DNA from: Rhodanobacter sp. C03
Lineage (GTDB): Bacteria; Pseudomonadota; Gammaproteobacteria; Xanthomonadales; Rhodanobacteraceae
DNA length: 64,000 nt
NCBI RefSeq assembly: GCF_002001175.1
Contig: NZ_MUNT01000001.1
Span: 372,001 to 436,000, forward strand
Direction of reading: 5' to 3'
The position numbers were made by a program, and so were the translations under genes. Shown piece after piece: positions 55,128 through 63,203 of the stretch. The notes beneath the pieces were generated by a model. It worked only from the letters and a program-made list of their open reading frames with translations, had not been told where the DNA came from and did no database searches. Positions within the stretch are counted from its first letter, which is position 1. Each line of letters opens with the position of its first letter.

Positions 55128-56078
55128 ATGCCATTGCCGAGCGTCAGCGTCGAATCCGTCACCAAGCGGTTTTCAGGACATACCGCCGTCAACCGTCTAT
55201 CGCTGGAGGTTTCCGCCGGTGGCATCTTCGGGCTGCTCGGGCCGAACGGCGCGGGCAAGTCCACCATGATCCGCCTGATCATGGGCATCCTTGAACCGGA
55301 CGAGGGCCGCGTGTCGCTGTTCGGTTCCGCGCATGGCAGCCGCAAGCTGTCGGCGCGCATCGGCTACCTGCCGGAAGAGCGCGGGCTGTACAAGAAGATG
55401 AAGGTGCTCGATCACCTGATCTTCCTGGGCGAGACCAAGGGCATCTCGCGTGCCGACGCACGCCGGCGCGCGCAGGCGTGGCTGGAGCGGCTGGGCATCA
55501 GCGAGTGGGCGCTGAAGAAGGTCGAGGATCTGTCCAAGGGCATGCAGCAGAAGGTGCAGTTTGCCGGCGCACTGCTGCACGAACCGGAGTTGGTGATCCT
55601 CGACGAACCGTTCTCGGGACTCGATCCGGTCAATGCCCAGGTGATGAAGGACATCGTGGTGGAGATCGCCGCCAGCGGTCGCACCGTGTTGTTCTCGACC
55701 CACGTGATGGAGCAGGCCGAGCGCATGTGCGATCACATCGCGATCATCGCGCGCGGCGAGACCGTGGTCAGCGGCACGGTGGCGCAGGTCAAGGCGGACT
55801 TCGGCGGCCGGCATGTCGCACTGGGCTTCAGCCACGACAAGTCACGCGCCGAGACGATCCTCGCCGACCGTTCGCTGATTGCCCGCGTCGACGATTACGG
55901 TGCCTCGGCCGAGCTGCAGATGGCCGATGGTGCCGATCCGGAGCAACTGCTGGCGGCGCTGGTGCACGCAGGGGTCGGTCTGCGCCGGTTCGAGGTGGTC
56001 GAGCCGTCGCTGCATGCCATTTTCATTGCCAAGGTCGGCGCCGATGCCGCCGTCGCGCACGCCGGAGCAGCCGCATGA
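55128..56078 (+). CDS. ABC transporter ATP-binding protein, NatA-like
   Basis: A 316-residue ATPase with Walker A LLGPNGAGKST, Q-loop IGYLPEERGLYKK, signature LSKGMQQKVQFAGA, Walker B LVILDEPFSGLD and STHVMEQAE. PEERGLY after the Q-loop and the ~100-residue C-terminal extension are typical of NatA/YhaQ sodium or drug efflux ATPases. GGGGGA precedes ATG 55128. Its stop overlaps the permease start as ATGA. Confidence 0.92.
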   Translation: MPLPSVSVESVTKRFSGHTAVNRLSLEVSAGGIFGLLGPNGAGKSTMIRLIMGILEPDEGRVSLFGSAHGSRKLSARIGYLPEERGLYKKMKVLDHLIFLGETKGISRADARRRAQAWLERLGISEWALKKVEDLSKGMQQKVQFAGALLHEPELVILDEPFSGLDPVNAQVMKDIVVEIAASGRTVLFSTHVMEQAERMCDHIAIIARGETVVSGTVAQVKADFGGRHVALGFSHDKSRAETILADRSLIARVDDYGASAELQMADGADPEQLLAALVHAGVGLRRFEVVEPSLHAIFIAKVGADAAVAHAGAAA

Positions 56079-57391
56079 AGAAGATCATCGCCGTGATCCG
56101 CCGGGAGTTCGTCGAGCGCGTGCGAACCCGGGCGTTCCTGATTTCCACGATCCTGCTGCCGGTGTTCATCGTGCTGATGGCGGTGCTGCCGGGGCTGATG
56201 ATGAGCGGCTCGGACCGCGCCAGCCGGGTCGCCGTGGTGGACGCGTCCTCGGTGGGGCTGGGCCAGTCGGTCAGCCAGGCAATGCTGACGGAAAGGCTGG
56301 GCGACGGGCCCGATACCGAGGCCCGTTACAGCGTGCAGGTGTTTCCCGCTACGGCGGCGAACCTGGCTGCGGTGCGCGACGATCTGATCGCCAGCACCGG
56401 CTTTTCCAGCAAGAAGCAGAAAGACGGCTGGGACGGCGTGCTGGTGCTTACGGACGACACCTTGGCCAGTGGCAAGCTGGCCTACTACGGCAGCAACGTC
56501 GGCGCGATGCAGTCGATGTCGAAGCTGCAGCGCAGCGTGTCCAATGCACTTGCCGGTGTGCGGCTCGGCAAGTCGGGCGTGGATGCGGCGCTGGTGAAGC
56601 GCGCGATGGCACCGGCCGACATGGATACCACCAAGGTGTCCGACGGCAAGCTGACCGGGCAGAGCGGCGAGGACTCGTTCCTGATTGCCTATTTCATGGG
56701 CTTCGTCCTGTACATCTCGATCCTGCTCTACGGCCAGCAGACGATGACCTCGGTGATCGAGGAGAAGACCTCGCGCATCATGGAGGTGCTGACCTCGTCG
56801 CTGACGCCGTTCCAGATGCTGCTCGGCAAGGTGCTTGGCGTGGGCATGGCCGGCCTCGCACAGATGGCAATCTGGGGCGGCTCGGTGTTCCTGGTCAGCA
56901 GCCAGCGTGCGCACCTGGCCGGCCTGTTCGGCATGAGCGCGGACGCGGTGCACAGCTTTCCGATTCCGAGCATGGCGCCGGGCCTGCTGGTGGTGTTCCT
57001 GCTCTACTTCACGCTGGGCTTCCTGCTTTACGGCGCGCTGTACGCGGCGATCGGCGCGATGTGCAACACGATCCAGGAGACCCAGCAATACGCGGTGTTC
57101 GTCACCATGTCGATCCTGGTGGGTTTCTTCTCCGTGTTCAGCCTGATCAAGGATCCGACCGGCAGCCTGGGCGTGACGATGTCGTACATCCCGCTGTTCG
57201 CGCCTTTCACGATGCCGGTGCGCTGGTCACTGAGTTCGGTGCCGCCGCTGCAACTGGCGCTGTCGCTGGGCCTGATGGTGCTCGCACTGCTCGCCTGCGT
57301 CTGGCTGGCCGCGCGGATCTACCGCACCGGCATCCTGATGTACGGCAAGAAGCCGTCGTGGCGCGAGCTGCTGCGCTGGATCAGGGCCTGA
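56075..57391 (+). CDS. ABC-2 permease, NatB-like
   Basis: A 438-residue permease with one N-terminal helix (FLISTILLPVFIVLMAVLPGL), a large extracytoplasmic domain (about 45-200) and five to six C-terminal helices. The signature EEKTSRIMEVLTSSLTPFQMLLGKVLG is that of ABC2_membrane_3 (NatB/YhaP) proteins. It forms an exporter with the coupled upstream ATPase, possibly for Na+ or an antimicrobial compound. The gene overlaps the convergent dinB by 11 bases at the 3' ends. Confidence 0.9.
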   Translation: MKKIIAVIRREFVERVRTRAFLISTILLPVFIVLMAVLPGLMMSGSDRASRVAVVDASSVGLGQSVSQAMLTERLGDGPDTEARYSVQVFPATAANLAAVRDDLIASTGFSSKKQKDGWDGVLVLTDDTLASGKLAYYGSNVGAMQSMSKLQRSVSNALAGVRLGKSGVDAALVKRAMAPADMDTTKVSDGKLTGQSGEDSFLIAYFMGFVLYISILLYGQQTMTSVIEEKTSRIMEVLTSSLTPFQMLLGKVLGVGMAGLAQMAIWGGSVFLVSSQRAHLAGLFGMSADAVHSFPIPSMAPGLLVVFLLYFTLGFLLYGALYAAIGAMCNTIQETQQYAVFVTMSILVGFFSVFSLIKDPTGSLGVTMSYIPLFAPFTMPVRWSLSSVPPLQLALSLGLMVLALLACVWLAARIYRTGILMYGKKPSWRELLRWIRA

Positions 57392-58484
57392 CGGTCGCCT
57401 TCGCCGGAGTGTCGAACAGGTCACTTTGCGCCTGGTAGCTGTCCTGCTCGACGAAGCCGGCCAGGCCGACACCGACGAGCCGGTAGCGGCTGTCGGCAGG
57501 ACGTTCCACGCGCTCACGCAGTGCACAGGCGATATCAGCCAGTTCGGCTGCCGACTGCGGGCGTGTGGCCGGCGTGAGACTGCGCGTGAGCGTGTGGAAG
57601 TCCGACGTCTTCAGCTTCAGCACGACGGTGCGCGCGACGCGGCTTTCTTCGCGTTGATGGCCGGCCCATGCCTTTTCAGCGAGCTGGCGGATGTGTGGTT
57701 CGAGTTCGTCGAGCAGCAGGTCGTGCTCGAACGTATCCTCGGCGGAGACCTGCAGCGTCGGGCGCTCGGGCTGCACCGCGTGTTCGTCGATGCCGCGTGC
57801 CAGTTCATATAGCCGTCTGCCCCAGCGGCCGAAGCGCTGCTCCAGTTCCGCCAGCACAAAGCCACGCAGTTCGCCGACGCTGGCAATGCCGAGCACGGCG
57901 AGCTTCGCCTCCATCACCTTGCCCACGCCTGGCAGGCGGCCGACCGGCAGTGGCGCGAGAAACGCATCCACCTGGTGCGGGCGGATCACGCACAGGCCGT
58001 CGGGCTTGTTCCAGTCCGAAGCGATCTTGGCGAGGAACTTGTTCGGCGCCACGCCGGCGGAAGCGGTGAGCTGGGTCTCCTCGCGGATCGCCGCACGGAT
58101 CGCTTCGGCGGTGGCGGTGGCCGAAGGCAGCCCGGTCTTCGTCATGGTGACGTCGAGATAGGCTTCGTCCAGCGACAATGGCTCGATCAAGTCGGTATGT
58201 CGAGCGAAGATCTCGCGCACTAACCGCGACACCGCCTTGTAGCGCACGAAATCCGGCGGCACGAAGATCAGCTGCGGGCACAGCCGCTCGGCGCGGATCG
58301 CCGGCATCGCCGAGCGCACACCGAACACGCGCGCCTCGTAACTCGCGGCACATACCACCGAGCGCGCGCCGCGCCATGCCACCGCTACCGGCTTGCCGCG
58401 CAACGACGGATCGTCGCGCTGCTCCACCGACGCGTAGAACGCGTCCATGTCGATATGCAGGATTTTTCGTGGTGGTGCGGACAC
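57381..58484 (-). CDS. dinB: DNA polymerase IV (Y-family translesion polymerase)
   Basis: The protein has 367 residues from GTG 58484, the start giving the family N-terminus PPRKILHIDMDAFYASVEQRD. The catalytic carboxylates lie in HIDMDAF and SLDEAYLDVT, with the fingers KPVAVAW and the HhH GVGKVMEAKLAVLGI, then the little-finger domain. The C-terminal SDLFDTP may be a clamp-binding element (QxxLF-like in QAQSDLFD). It copies damaged DNA and is usually SOS-induced, but I see no clear LexA box upstream. It overlaps natB at the 3' end. Confidence 0.92.
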   Translation of the reverse strand: MSAPPRKILHIDMDAFYASVEQRDDPSLRGKPVAVAWRGARSVVCAASYEARVFGVRSAMPAIRAERLCPQLIFVPPDFVRYKAVSRLVREIFARHTDLIEPLSLDEAYLDVTMTKTGLPSATATAEAIRAAIREETQLTASAGVAPNKFLAKIASDWNKPDGLCVIRPHQVDAFLAPLPVGRLPGVGKVMEAKLAVLGIASVGELRGFVLAELEQRFGRWGRRLYELARGIDEHAVQPERPTLQVSAEDTFEHDLLLDELEPHIRQLAEKAWAGHQREESRVARTVVLKLKTSDFHTLTRSLTPATRPQSAAELADIACALRERVERPADSRYRLVGVGLAGFVEQDSYQAQSDLFDTPAKATVRP

Positions 58485-58596
58485 GAGGGCAACCGGGAAA
58501 AGCGGTAGTGCGGATTCTAGATGCAGCCACTGTCGCGGTGTGTCAGCAGTGATTGGCGACGTGCGCGGCGCTGCGGTCCGCGCGGAGGTTTCGTGC

Positions 58597-59895
58597 TCAA
58601 CGCCAGAACGCAATCACGTCGGCGTGGTTACCTTCGCTCGCGTCATCATTTCCGGGTGCGTGCTCGACACGCAGCACGTGGCGACCGCTGGCCAGCGAAC
58701 GCACATCGATCATCGCCTGCAGCGCGGGGCGACGGGTACGCGAATCGCTGCCGACGTCGTAGTGCAGCGTGGCGAGTGGCGTTCCGTCGAGCGACACCGC
58801 GCGCAGGCGCGCCATGCATTCCAGCAAGGCGTCGCCGCGCGCATCGCCATGAGGCAGCATCAGCGCGCGGGCGCAATGGCTCTGCATGGCTGGCGCGTCG
58901 CGCTGGGGTTGGTACGGCACGGTCAGTCGCAGGTAGGATCCCTCGATCACCGCACTTTGTACGAACGGGGTCATCGGATCGTGCAGCGGATCGCGCTGGT
59001 CGTCGTAGTAATTGCTGCGCAACGTGCGGGAGTCGTCGACGCTGCGCGGGAACAGCCCGTAGCTGCCGGCCTGAAGCGGCTTCTTCATCGAGTTCAGGCC
59101 GAACGTCACGGCACCGAACAACACCGCGAACACGACGAGAATCAGGCGATTGATGCGACGCTCGTTGCTGTGGCTGGCGAGCAACGACATGACCTCGGAG
59201 CGGTAACTGATGCCGAACAGCCCGGAGTACCTGAAGATCGCGGCCAGTCCGCGTTGCACGGCACCGCCTTCGCGCAACCTGGCGCCGAACCTGCGGTCGA
59301 TCTCATGGGCGCCGAACAACAGCACTATCAGGGTCACGACGCACAGGCTGAATACCAGGAACATGTCGGCGTGGAGGCCGGTCAGGCTCAGGCCGGTCAT
59401 GATCACCGCGAACACCACGGCAACCATCAGGCTGATGATCAGCAGCCGCGTGGCCAGCATCACGCCGATGGCGAATACCACGGTGGCGCGATTGTCGGCG
59501 CGTTCGATCGAGTCGCCGGTGGAACCGTGCCGGTGCCGGTCGATTTCGCGCTGTACCGGCCCCATGCGCAGATTTTCCCAGAGCACCCCGTCCGGGTAGA
59601 CCGAGTGCATGCCGACCAGGGCGATCCAGTTCGCGCGCAGCAACAGGTGCAGGGCGAACGTCACCGCCAGGATCACCGCGGCGGTTTTCAGGTAGATGTA
59701 AAGCGGCAACACCACCCCGGCAAAGTCGGTGCTCAGCCGCGGCAGCAGCGCGAACAGCTGGTCATCCAGCCAGCCGGGCAGTTGCAGCATGGCGAACACC
59801 GCCACGCCGGAGATCAGCAGCTCGACCTCCCAGGTGGGCGTGGTGTGCTTCGGCAACTGGTCGGGATCGTGGCCCGGCGCGGCGGTATCGCTCAT
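58597..59895 (-). CDS. Polytopic membrane protein with soluble C-terminus
   Basis: This 432-residue protein has about six helices (LLISGVAVFAMLQLPGW, VVLPLYIYLKTAAVILAVTFALHLLL, VVFAIGVMLATRLLIISLMVAVVFAVIM, MFLVFSLCVVTLIVLL, LILVVFAVLFGAVTFGL), then a ~150-residue, probably periplasmic C-terminal domain. No family recognised. ATG 59895 is taken because the frame upstream (to 60147) overlaps the neighbouring gene. It lies 43 bases after the ATP-grasp gene and 112 before dinB on the same strand. Confidence 0.7.
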   Translation of the reverse strand: MSDTAAPGHDPDQLPKHTTPTWEVELLISGVAVFAMLQLPGWLDDQLFALLPRLSTDFAGVVLPLYIYLKTAAVILAVTFALHLLLRANWIALVGMHSVYPDGVLWENLRMGPVQREIDRHRHGSTGDSIERADNRATVVFAIGVMLATRLLIISLMVAVVFAVIMTGLSLTGLHADMFLVFSLCVVTLIVLLFGAHEIDRRFGARLREGGAVQRGLAAIFRYSGLFGISYRSEVMSLLASHSNERRINRLILVVFAVLFGAVTFGLNSMKKPLQAGSYGLFPRSVDDSRTLRSNYYDDQRDPLHDPMTPFVQSAVIEGSYLRLTVPYQPQRDAPAMQSHCARALMLPHGDARGDALLECMARLRAVSLDGTPLATLHYDVGSDSRTRRPALQAMIDVRSLASGRHVLRVEHAPGNDDASEGNHADVIAFWR

Positions 59896-59938
59896 GCCCG
59901 TGTGCTCTGGTGGCTCGGGTCGATGGTAGCGGTAGCGA

Positions 59939-61201
59939 TCATGCTTCGGTGAAGAATTCCGGCGCGGCGCCGACGTAGATCCACGCGCGGGTGCCGGAGG
60001 CGAGCGTGACGGCGACGCGGCGGTAGTCGTCCACCTCGTAGGCATCCGCACGAGCCAGCTCGGCGGTGCTGAGGCGGAACACGGTGCCGCTGACCGAGTC
60101 CTCCGGGTTGCCGCTGTCGTGCACGATCGGATGGTGGCTGGCGCCACTGGTGGCGACGACTTGCGGATCGTCGATGCGGATCAGCTCGCGACGATAACCG
60201 TCCAGACGATCGGGTTGACCGGCGAGTTGCCGGCCGAATGTGGCCAGCTGCACCGCGGCGGTCTGCAAGGTGCCATAGGAGAACAGGTATTCGGTGGCAG
60301 CAGCTGTGCCCGGATGCAGCCGATCCAGTCGCGCGGACAGCTGCCGTGCGAAGCGCTCGGCTGCCTGCGGCTGCCCGGCCAGGAACAGCGATGGCTCGAG
60401 CAGCTCCAGCTCCATGACCAGGAAACGGCCGTTGCAGACGACCCCATCGATGCGCGCATACGCCAGGTCGCCGTATCCCATCGTGGCGAGGGCGGCCAGC
60501 GCCCGTTCGGCGGCAGCAAACGTCGCGGCATCCGGCTCGATCGGGTCGACACTGCCACCATGTTCGCTCTGCACGCGGTAGTCGCCGCTGGCTGGGCGCT
60601 TGAGCACCGCGTGGCTGAACTCGCCCTCGAAGTACAGCAGCGACCATTCGCCGGCGCTGACGACCTCTGGCACGAACGGCTGTACCAGGTAGTCGAGCTC
60701 GCGCGGCAACCTGTCTACCGCCTGCAGGAACGCTGCATCGTCGGTGTTGCCGCGCAGCGTGTGCCAGGCGCCGCCGCTGATCGTCGGCTTGATCACCACC
60801 GGCTGTGCCGGCATTGTTGCCAACACGTCTTGCAACTCGCCCGCGCCGGCGAGCCGGGTGGGGATGATGTCGACGCCGCGTTCGACGAGTTCGAGCAGGT
60901 AGCGCTTGTCGCTGTTCCAGCGCAGCAGGGCGCTGTCGTTGATGGTAGGCACACCCAGCCGGTCGAGTCGGTCCAGCCAGGCCAGGAATGCTGCGTGGTG
61001 TTTGAAGTAATCCCAGATGGTGCGAATCAGCACCGCGTCGAATGTCGACCAGTCGACGTCCGGGTCATTCCAGACGCAGACGATCGGCTGGATGCCGAGG
61101 TGTTCCAGCGAGGTCGCCAGGTGCGCATCGTCCGGCTGGATGCACGGATAGTCCGCGGAAGTGGCGAGGGCAAGCCGGCGAGCGGCAGCGTGAACAGACA
61201 T
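59939..61201 (-). CDS. ATP-grasp ligase fused to gamma-glutamylcyclotransferase-like domain
   Basis: The protein has 420 residues. Residues 1 to about 300 are an ATP-grasp domain of the RimK/DcsG-like type, with VVIKPTISGGAWHT as the lysine/glycine loop, EWSLLYFEGEFSHAVLKRP and the metal site VMELELLEPSLFL. Residues 305-420 form a GGCT/AIG2-like domain opening YLFSYGTLQ, with the catalytic Glu in DAYEVDDYRRV (E389). One half would form a peptide-like bond and the other cleave gamma-glutamyl or similar amides. Substrates unknown. First gene of a minus run that continues toward dinB. Confidence 0.82.
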   Translation of the reverse strand: MSVHAAARRLALATSADYPCIQPDDAHLATSLEHLGIQPIVCVWNDPDVDWSTFDAVLIRTIWDYFKHHAAFLAWLDRLDRLGVPTINDSALLRWNSDKRYLLELVERGVDIIPTRLAGAGELQDVLATMPAQPVVIKPTISGGAWHTLRGNTDDAAFLQAVDRLPRELDYLVQPFVPEVVSAGEWSLLYFEGEFSHAVLKRPASGDYRVQSEHGGSVDPIEPDAATFAAAERALAALATMGYGDLAYARIDGVVCNGRFLVMELELLEPSLFLAGQPQAAERFARQLSARLDRLHPGTAAATEYLFSYGTLQTAAVQLATFGRQLAGQPDRLDGYRRELIRIDDPQVVATSGASHHPIVHDSGNPEDSVSGTVFRLSTAELARADAYEVDDYRRVAVTLASGTRAWIYVGAAPEFFTEA

Positions 61202-61325
61202 GGCGACATCTCCAGTGATGGAAAGGGCGCCCTTGCGAGGAATCGCCTACCAAGCGTGGCGGACCGGGATCCGCTGCAGCACCCCTCGGTAGCGATGGCC
61301 CAGCGGGATCACCGCTGCGCACAAA

Positions 61326-61350
61326 CCGGCAGCGCATGTTGCGTTGCCGG
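61326..61350 (-). terminator. Hairpin downstream of the second sigma operon
   Basis: CCGGCAGCGCA (61326-61336) pairs with TGCGTTGCCGG (61340-61350) around TGT with one G-U pair. Read on the minus strand it is followed by TTT and lies 85 bases after the operon's last stop. Confidence 0.45.
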
Positions 61351-61434
61351 CGACAGTGTTCCGAGGCGGATGGTGCTTGTCAATTTGCGGGTGGCGGCGC
61401 GGCGGCTACCTTGTCGATGGCCGAGCGGTGTCGT

Positions 61435-61791
61435 TCAATGCCGTAGGGTGCGTGCTGCCGGGCTGGCCGATTGCACCAGATAAAGACGCACGCCAGCCTG
61501 CCCGCTGGGCAGTTCGATCGCGGCGCCGTCGACGACCTGGATGCCATCGGTGGGCGGAGTCACGGCCGCATGCAAGGCCGACATCAGTTCCGTGGTTTCG
61601 CGGTGTCGCGCGATGACGCCCGGCAGCAGCCATGCCAGTGCCAGCAGGAACATCGCGAACGCGCCGGCGCCGGCGAGGCGCAGGCTGTGTCGGCGCGTGC
61701 CATCGGATCGGTTCGCGATGGTGCGCTGCAGGCGCTGCAGTCCATCCGGCGGCGGTTGCAGGTCGATGAACAGACGGTCGGATTCATGCAT
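61435..61791 (-). CDS. Small single-pass membrane protein, probable sigma partner
   Basis: This 118-residue protein has a cytoplasmic N-terminus of about 40 residues, one helix LAGAGAFAMFLLALAWLLPGVI, and a short periplasmic tail with VDGAAIELPSGQAGVRLYLVQSA. Its start overlaps the end of the ECF sigma gene by 8 bases, and GGGAG supports ATG 61791. The position fits an anti-sigma factor, though no such motif is visible. Confidence 0.6.
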   Translation of the reverse strand: MHESDRLFIDLQPPPDGLQRLQRTIANRSDGTRRHSLRLAGAGAFAMFLLALAWLLPGVIARHRETTELMSALHAAVTPPTDGIQVVDGAAIELPSGQAGVRLYLVQSASPAARTLRH

Positions 61792-62281
61792 CGAGGGACG
61801 CTCCCAGCAAGGTTTTCAATCGCTCCATCGCCTGGTGCTTGCGCGAGGCCACCGTGCCGGCCGGAATGCCCAGCACCGTCGCGATCTCGTTGCCGCGCAG
61901 GCCGCTGAATTCCGACAGCAACAGGATCTGTTGCGCGGCCCGCGGCAGTTGCCGCAATGCCTGATGCAGCCGGCGCGTGGCGAGGAAGTCCTGCGGCTGT
62001 CCATCAGCGGTCAACGGTAGTGATTCCTCGTCCAGCTCCTCGTGTCGCCGCAGCAGGCGCCAGCGCAGGCGGTTCTTCGCCAGGTTGAGCGCGGTAGTCC
62101 ACACCAGGGCATCCAGCGTGCCCTCATCGACCTTGCTGCGCCGCTCCCACACGCGCACGTAGGCGTCGTGGATGACGTCCTGGCAATCCTCGGCCTGCCA
62201 TAGCTGGCGGTAGAGCACGTTGTAGAGCGGCCGTTCCAGTCGACGATAGCTGGCGTAGAGCGCTTCCTGGCGCAGTGTCAT
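61784..62281 (-). CDS. ECF-type RNA polymerase sigma factor
   Basis: A 165-residue sigma factor. Region 2 reads YNVLYRQLWQAEDCQDVIHDAYVRVWER and region 4 LPRAAQQILLLSEFSGLRGNEIATVLGIPAGTVASRKHQAMERL in parts (about 108-155). It resembles FecI-like and other small ECF factors. It starts 9 bases after the stop of an exported lipoprotein gene and overlaps a small membrane protein, so the three form one operon that may sense an envelope signal. Confidence 0.85.
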   Translation of the reverse strand: MTLRQEALYASYRRLERPLYNVLYRQLWQAEDCQDVIHDAYVRVWERRSKVDEGTLDALVWTTALNLAKNRLRWRLLRRHEELDEESLPLTADGQPQDFLATRRLHQALRQLPRAAQQILLLSEFSGLRGNEIATVLGIPAGTVASRKHQAMERLKTLLGASLDA

Positions 62282-62290
62282 GTTGCTGGT

Positions 62291-63058
62291 TCAGGCGTGT
62301 GGCGGCAGGCGGTCCGCGCGGACGATGAACAGGCGCAAGGCCGGCTTTTCAGGACAGGGCGGTGAGATCCCGCCAAGCGGCGCGGGGGCACAGGCGCCGG
62401 GGGCCTGTGCCAGTACCACGTAGTGGCCGGGCTCGGCATCGATCTGGGTCCTGAACTTGGCGAGGCCGCCCCGGCCTTGATCGTCGTAGCCAACATCCAG
62501 GTCGATGCTGTTGCCGTTGATGGTATTGACTGTGAAGTCGATGGCGCGTGGATAGCCACCGCTCGTTGTGGCAACGATCGAGCCGCCGTGGCCAGCCGAC
62601 GCCATCGCGGAAAGCGTCTGGTCAAGCCGGAAATGCAACGTCCCCATCGTTTGGCGCACCGTGTCGAGCGTGGCCGACAGCGGCTGCAAGGCCGCGTCGT
62701 CGCTACCGGGGCCGGTTGCACCGTCGACAATCCAGAAGTGCAAGTTCACTTGTGCGGACTTCTGGTCTGCGGGCGACGCGTTGCCAAGGCTGGTGATCGC
62801 CGCGCTGATCGAGGCCTGCGCATCGCGAGGAGCGTAGACCAGCAACTTGCCGGGCGCGGGCATGGTGACATTGCCCACTTTCCCCAACGCATTGCCCAGC
62901 GCTTCGGTCAGATTGGGCGTTTGCTCCGGCGGCACGGCATAGATTTTCAGTTCCATCGGAGCGATGGCCTGGCCGACGCGACCATCGTTTGGTGCCTGGC
63001 AAGCCGTCAGCGCCAGCAACAGGGTCGAGCCGAGGATGAGTCGGTGTGTGTGCTTCAT
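62291..63058 (-). CDS. Exported lipoprotein in sigma-factor operon
   Basis: From ATG 63058 (GAGGGA upstream) the protein has 255 residues with a lipobox LLALTAC. The mature part begins with a small alpha-beta unit, MELKIYAVPPEQTPNLTEAL through GKLLVYAPRDAQASISAAI, that recalls secretin N-domain-like folds, and continues as a beta-rich region with VNLHFWIVDG. Four Cys lie near the end of the protein or in the lipobox. No family recognised. It is the first gene of the ECF sigma operon. Confidence 0.7.
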   Translation of the reverse strand: MKHTHRLILGSTLLLALTACQAPNDGRVGQAIAPMELKIYAVPPEQTPNLTEALGNALGKVGNVTMPAPGKLLVYAPRDAQASISAAITSLGNASPADQKSAQVNLHFWIVDGATGPGSDDAALQPLSATLDTVRQTMGTLHFRLDQTLSAMASAGHGGSIVATTSGGYPRAIDFTVNTINGNSIDLDVGYDDQGRGGLAKFRTQIDAEPGHYVVLAQAPGACAPAPLGGISPPCPEKPALRLFIVRADRLPPHA

Positions 63059-63203
63059 GCGGTTCCCTCGCGGCGACCGGATGGCCGCCTTCCCGAATAT
63101 ATACACGCCAGCGCGAATTTCTTTCATTCGCCAGTTCCGCCAAATAAGCCGCCTGTCATCCGGGACTGGCTGAAACACCATCCACAATGGCAAGGTAGCG
63201 TCC

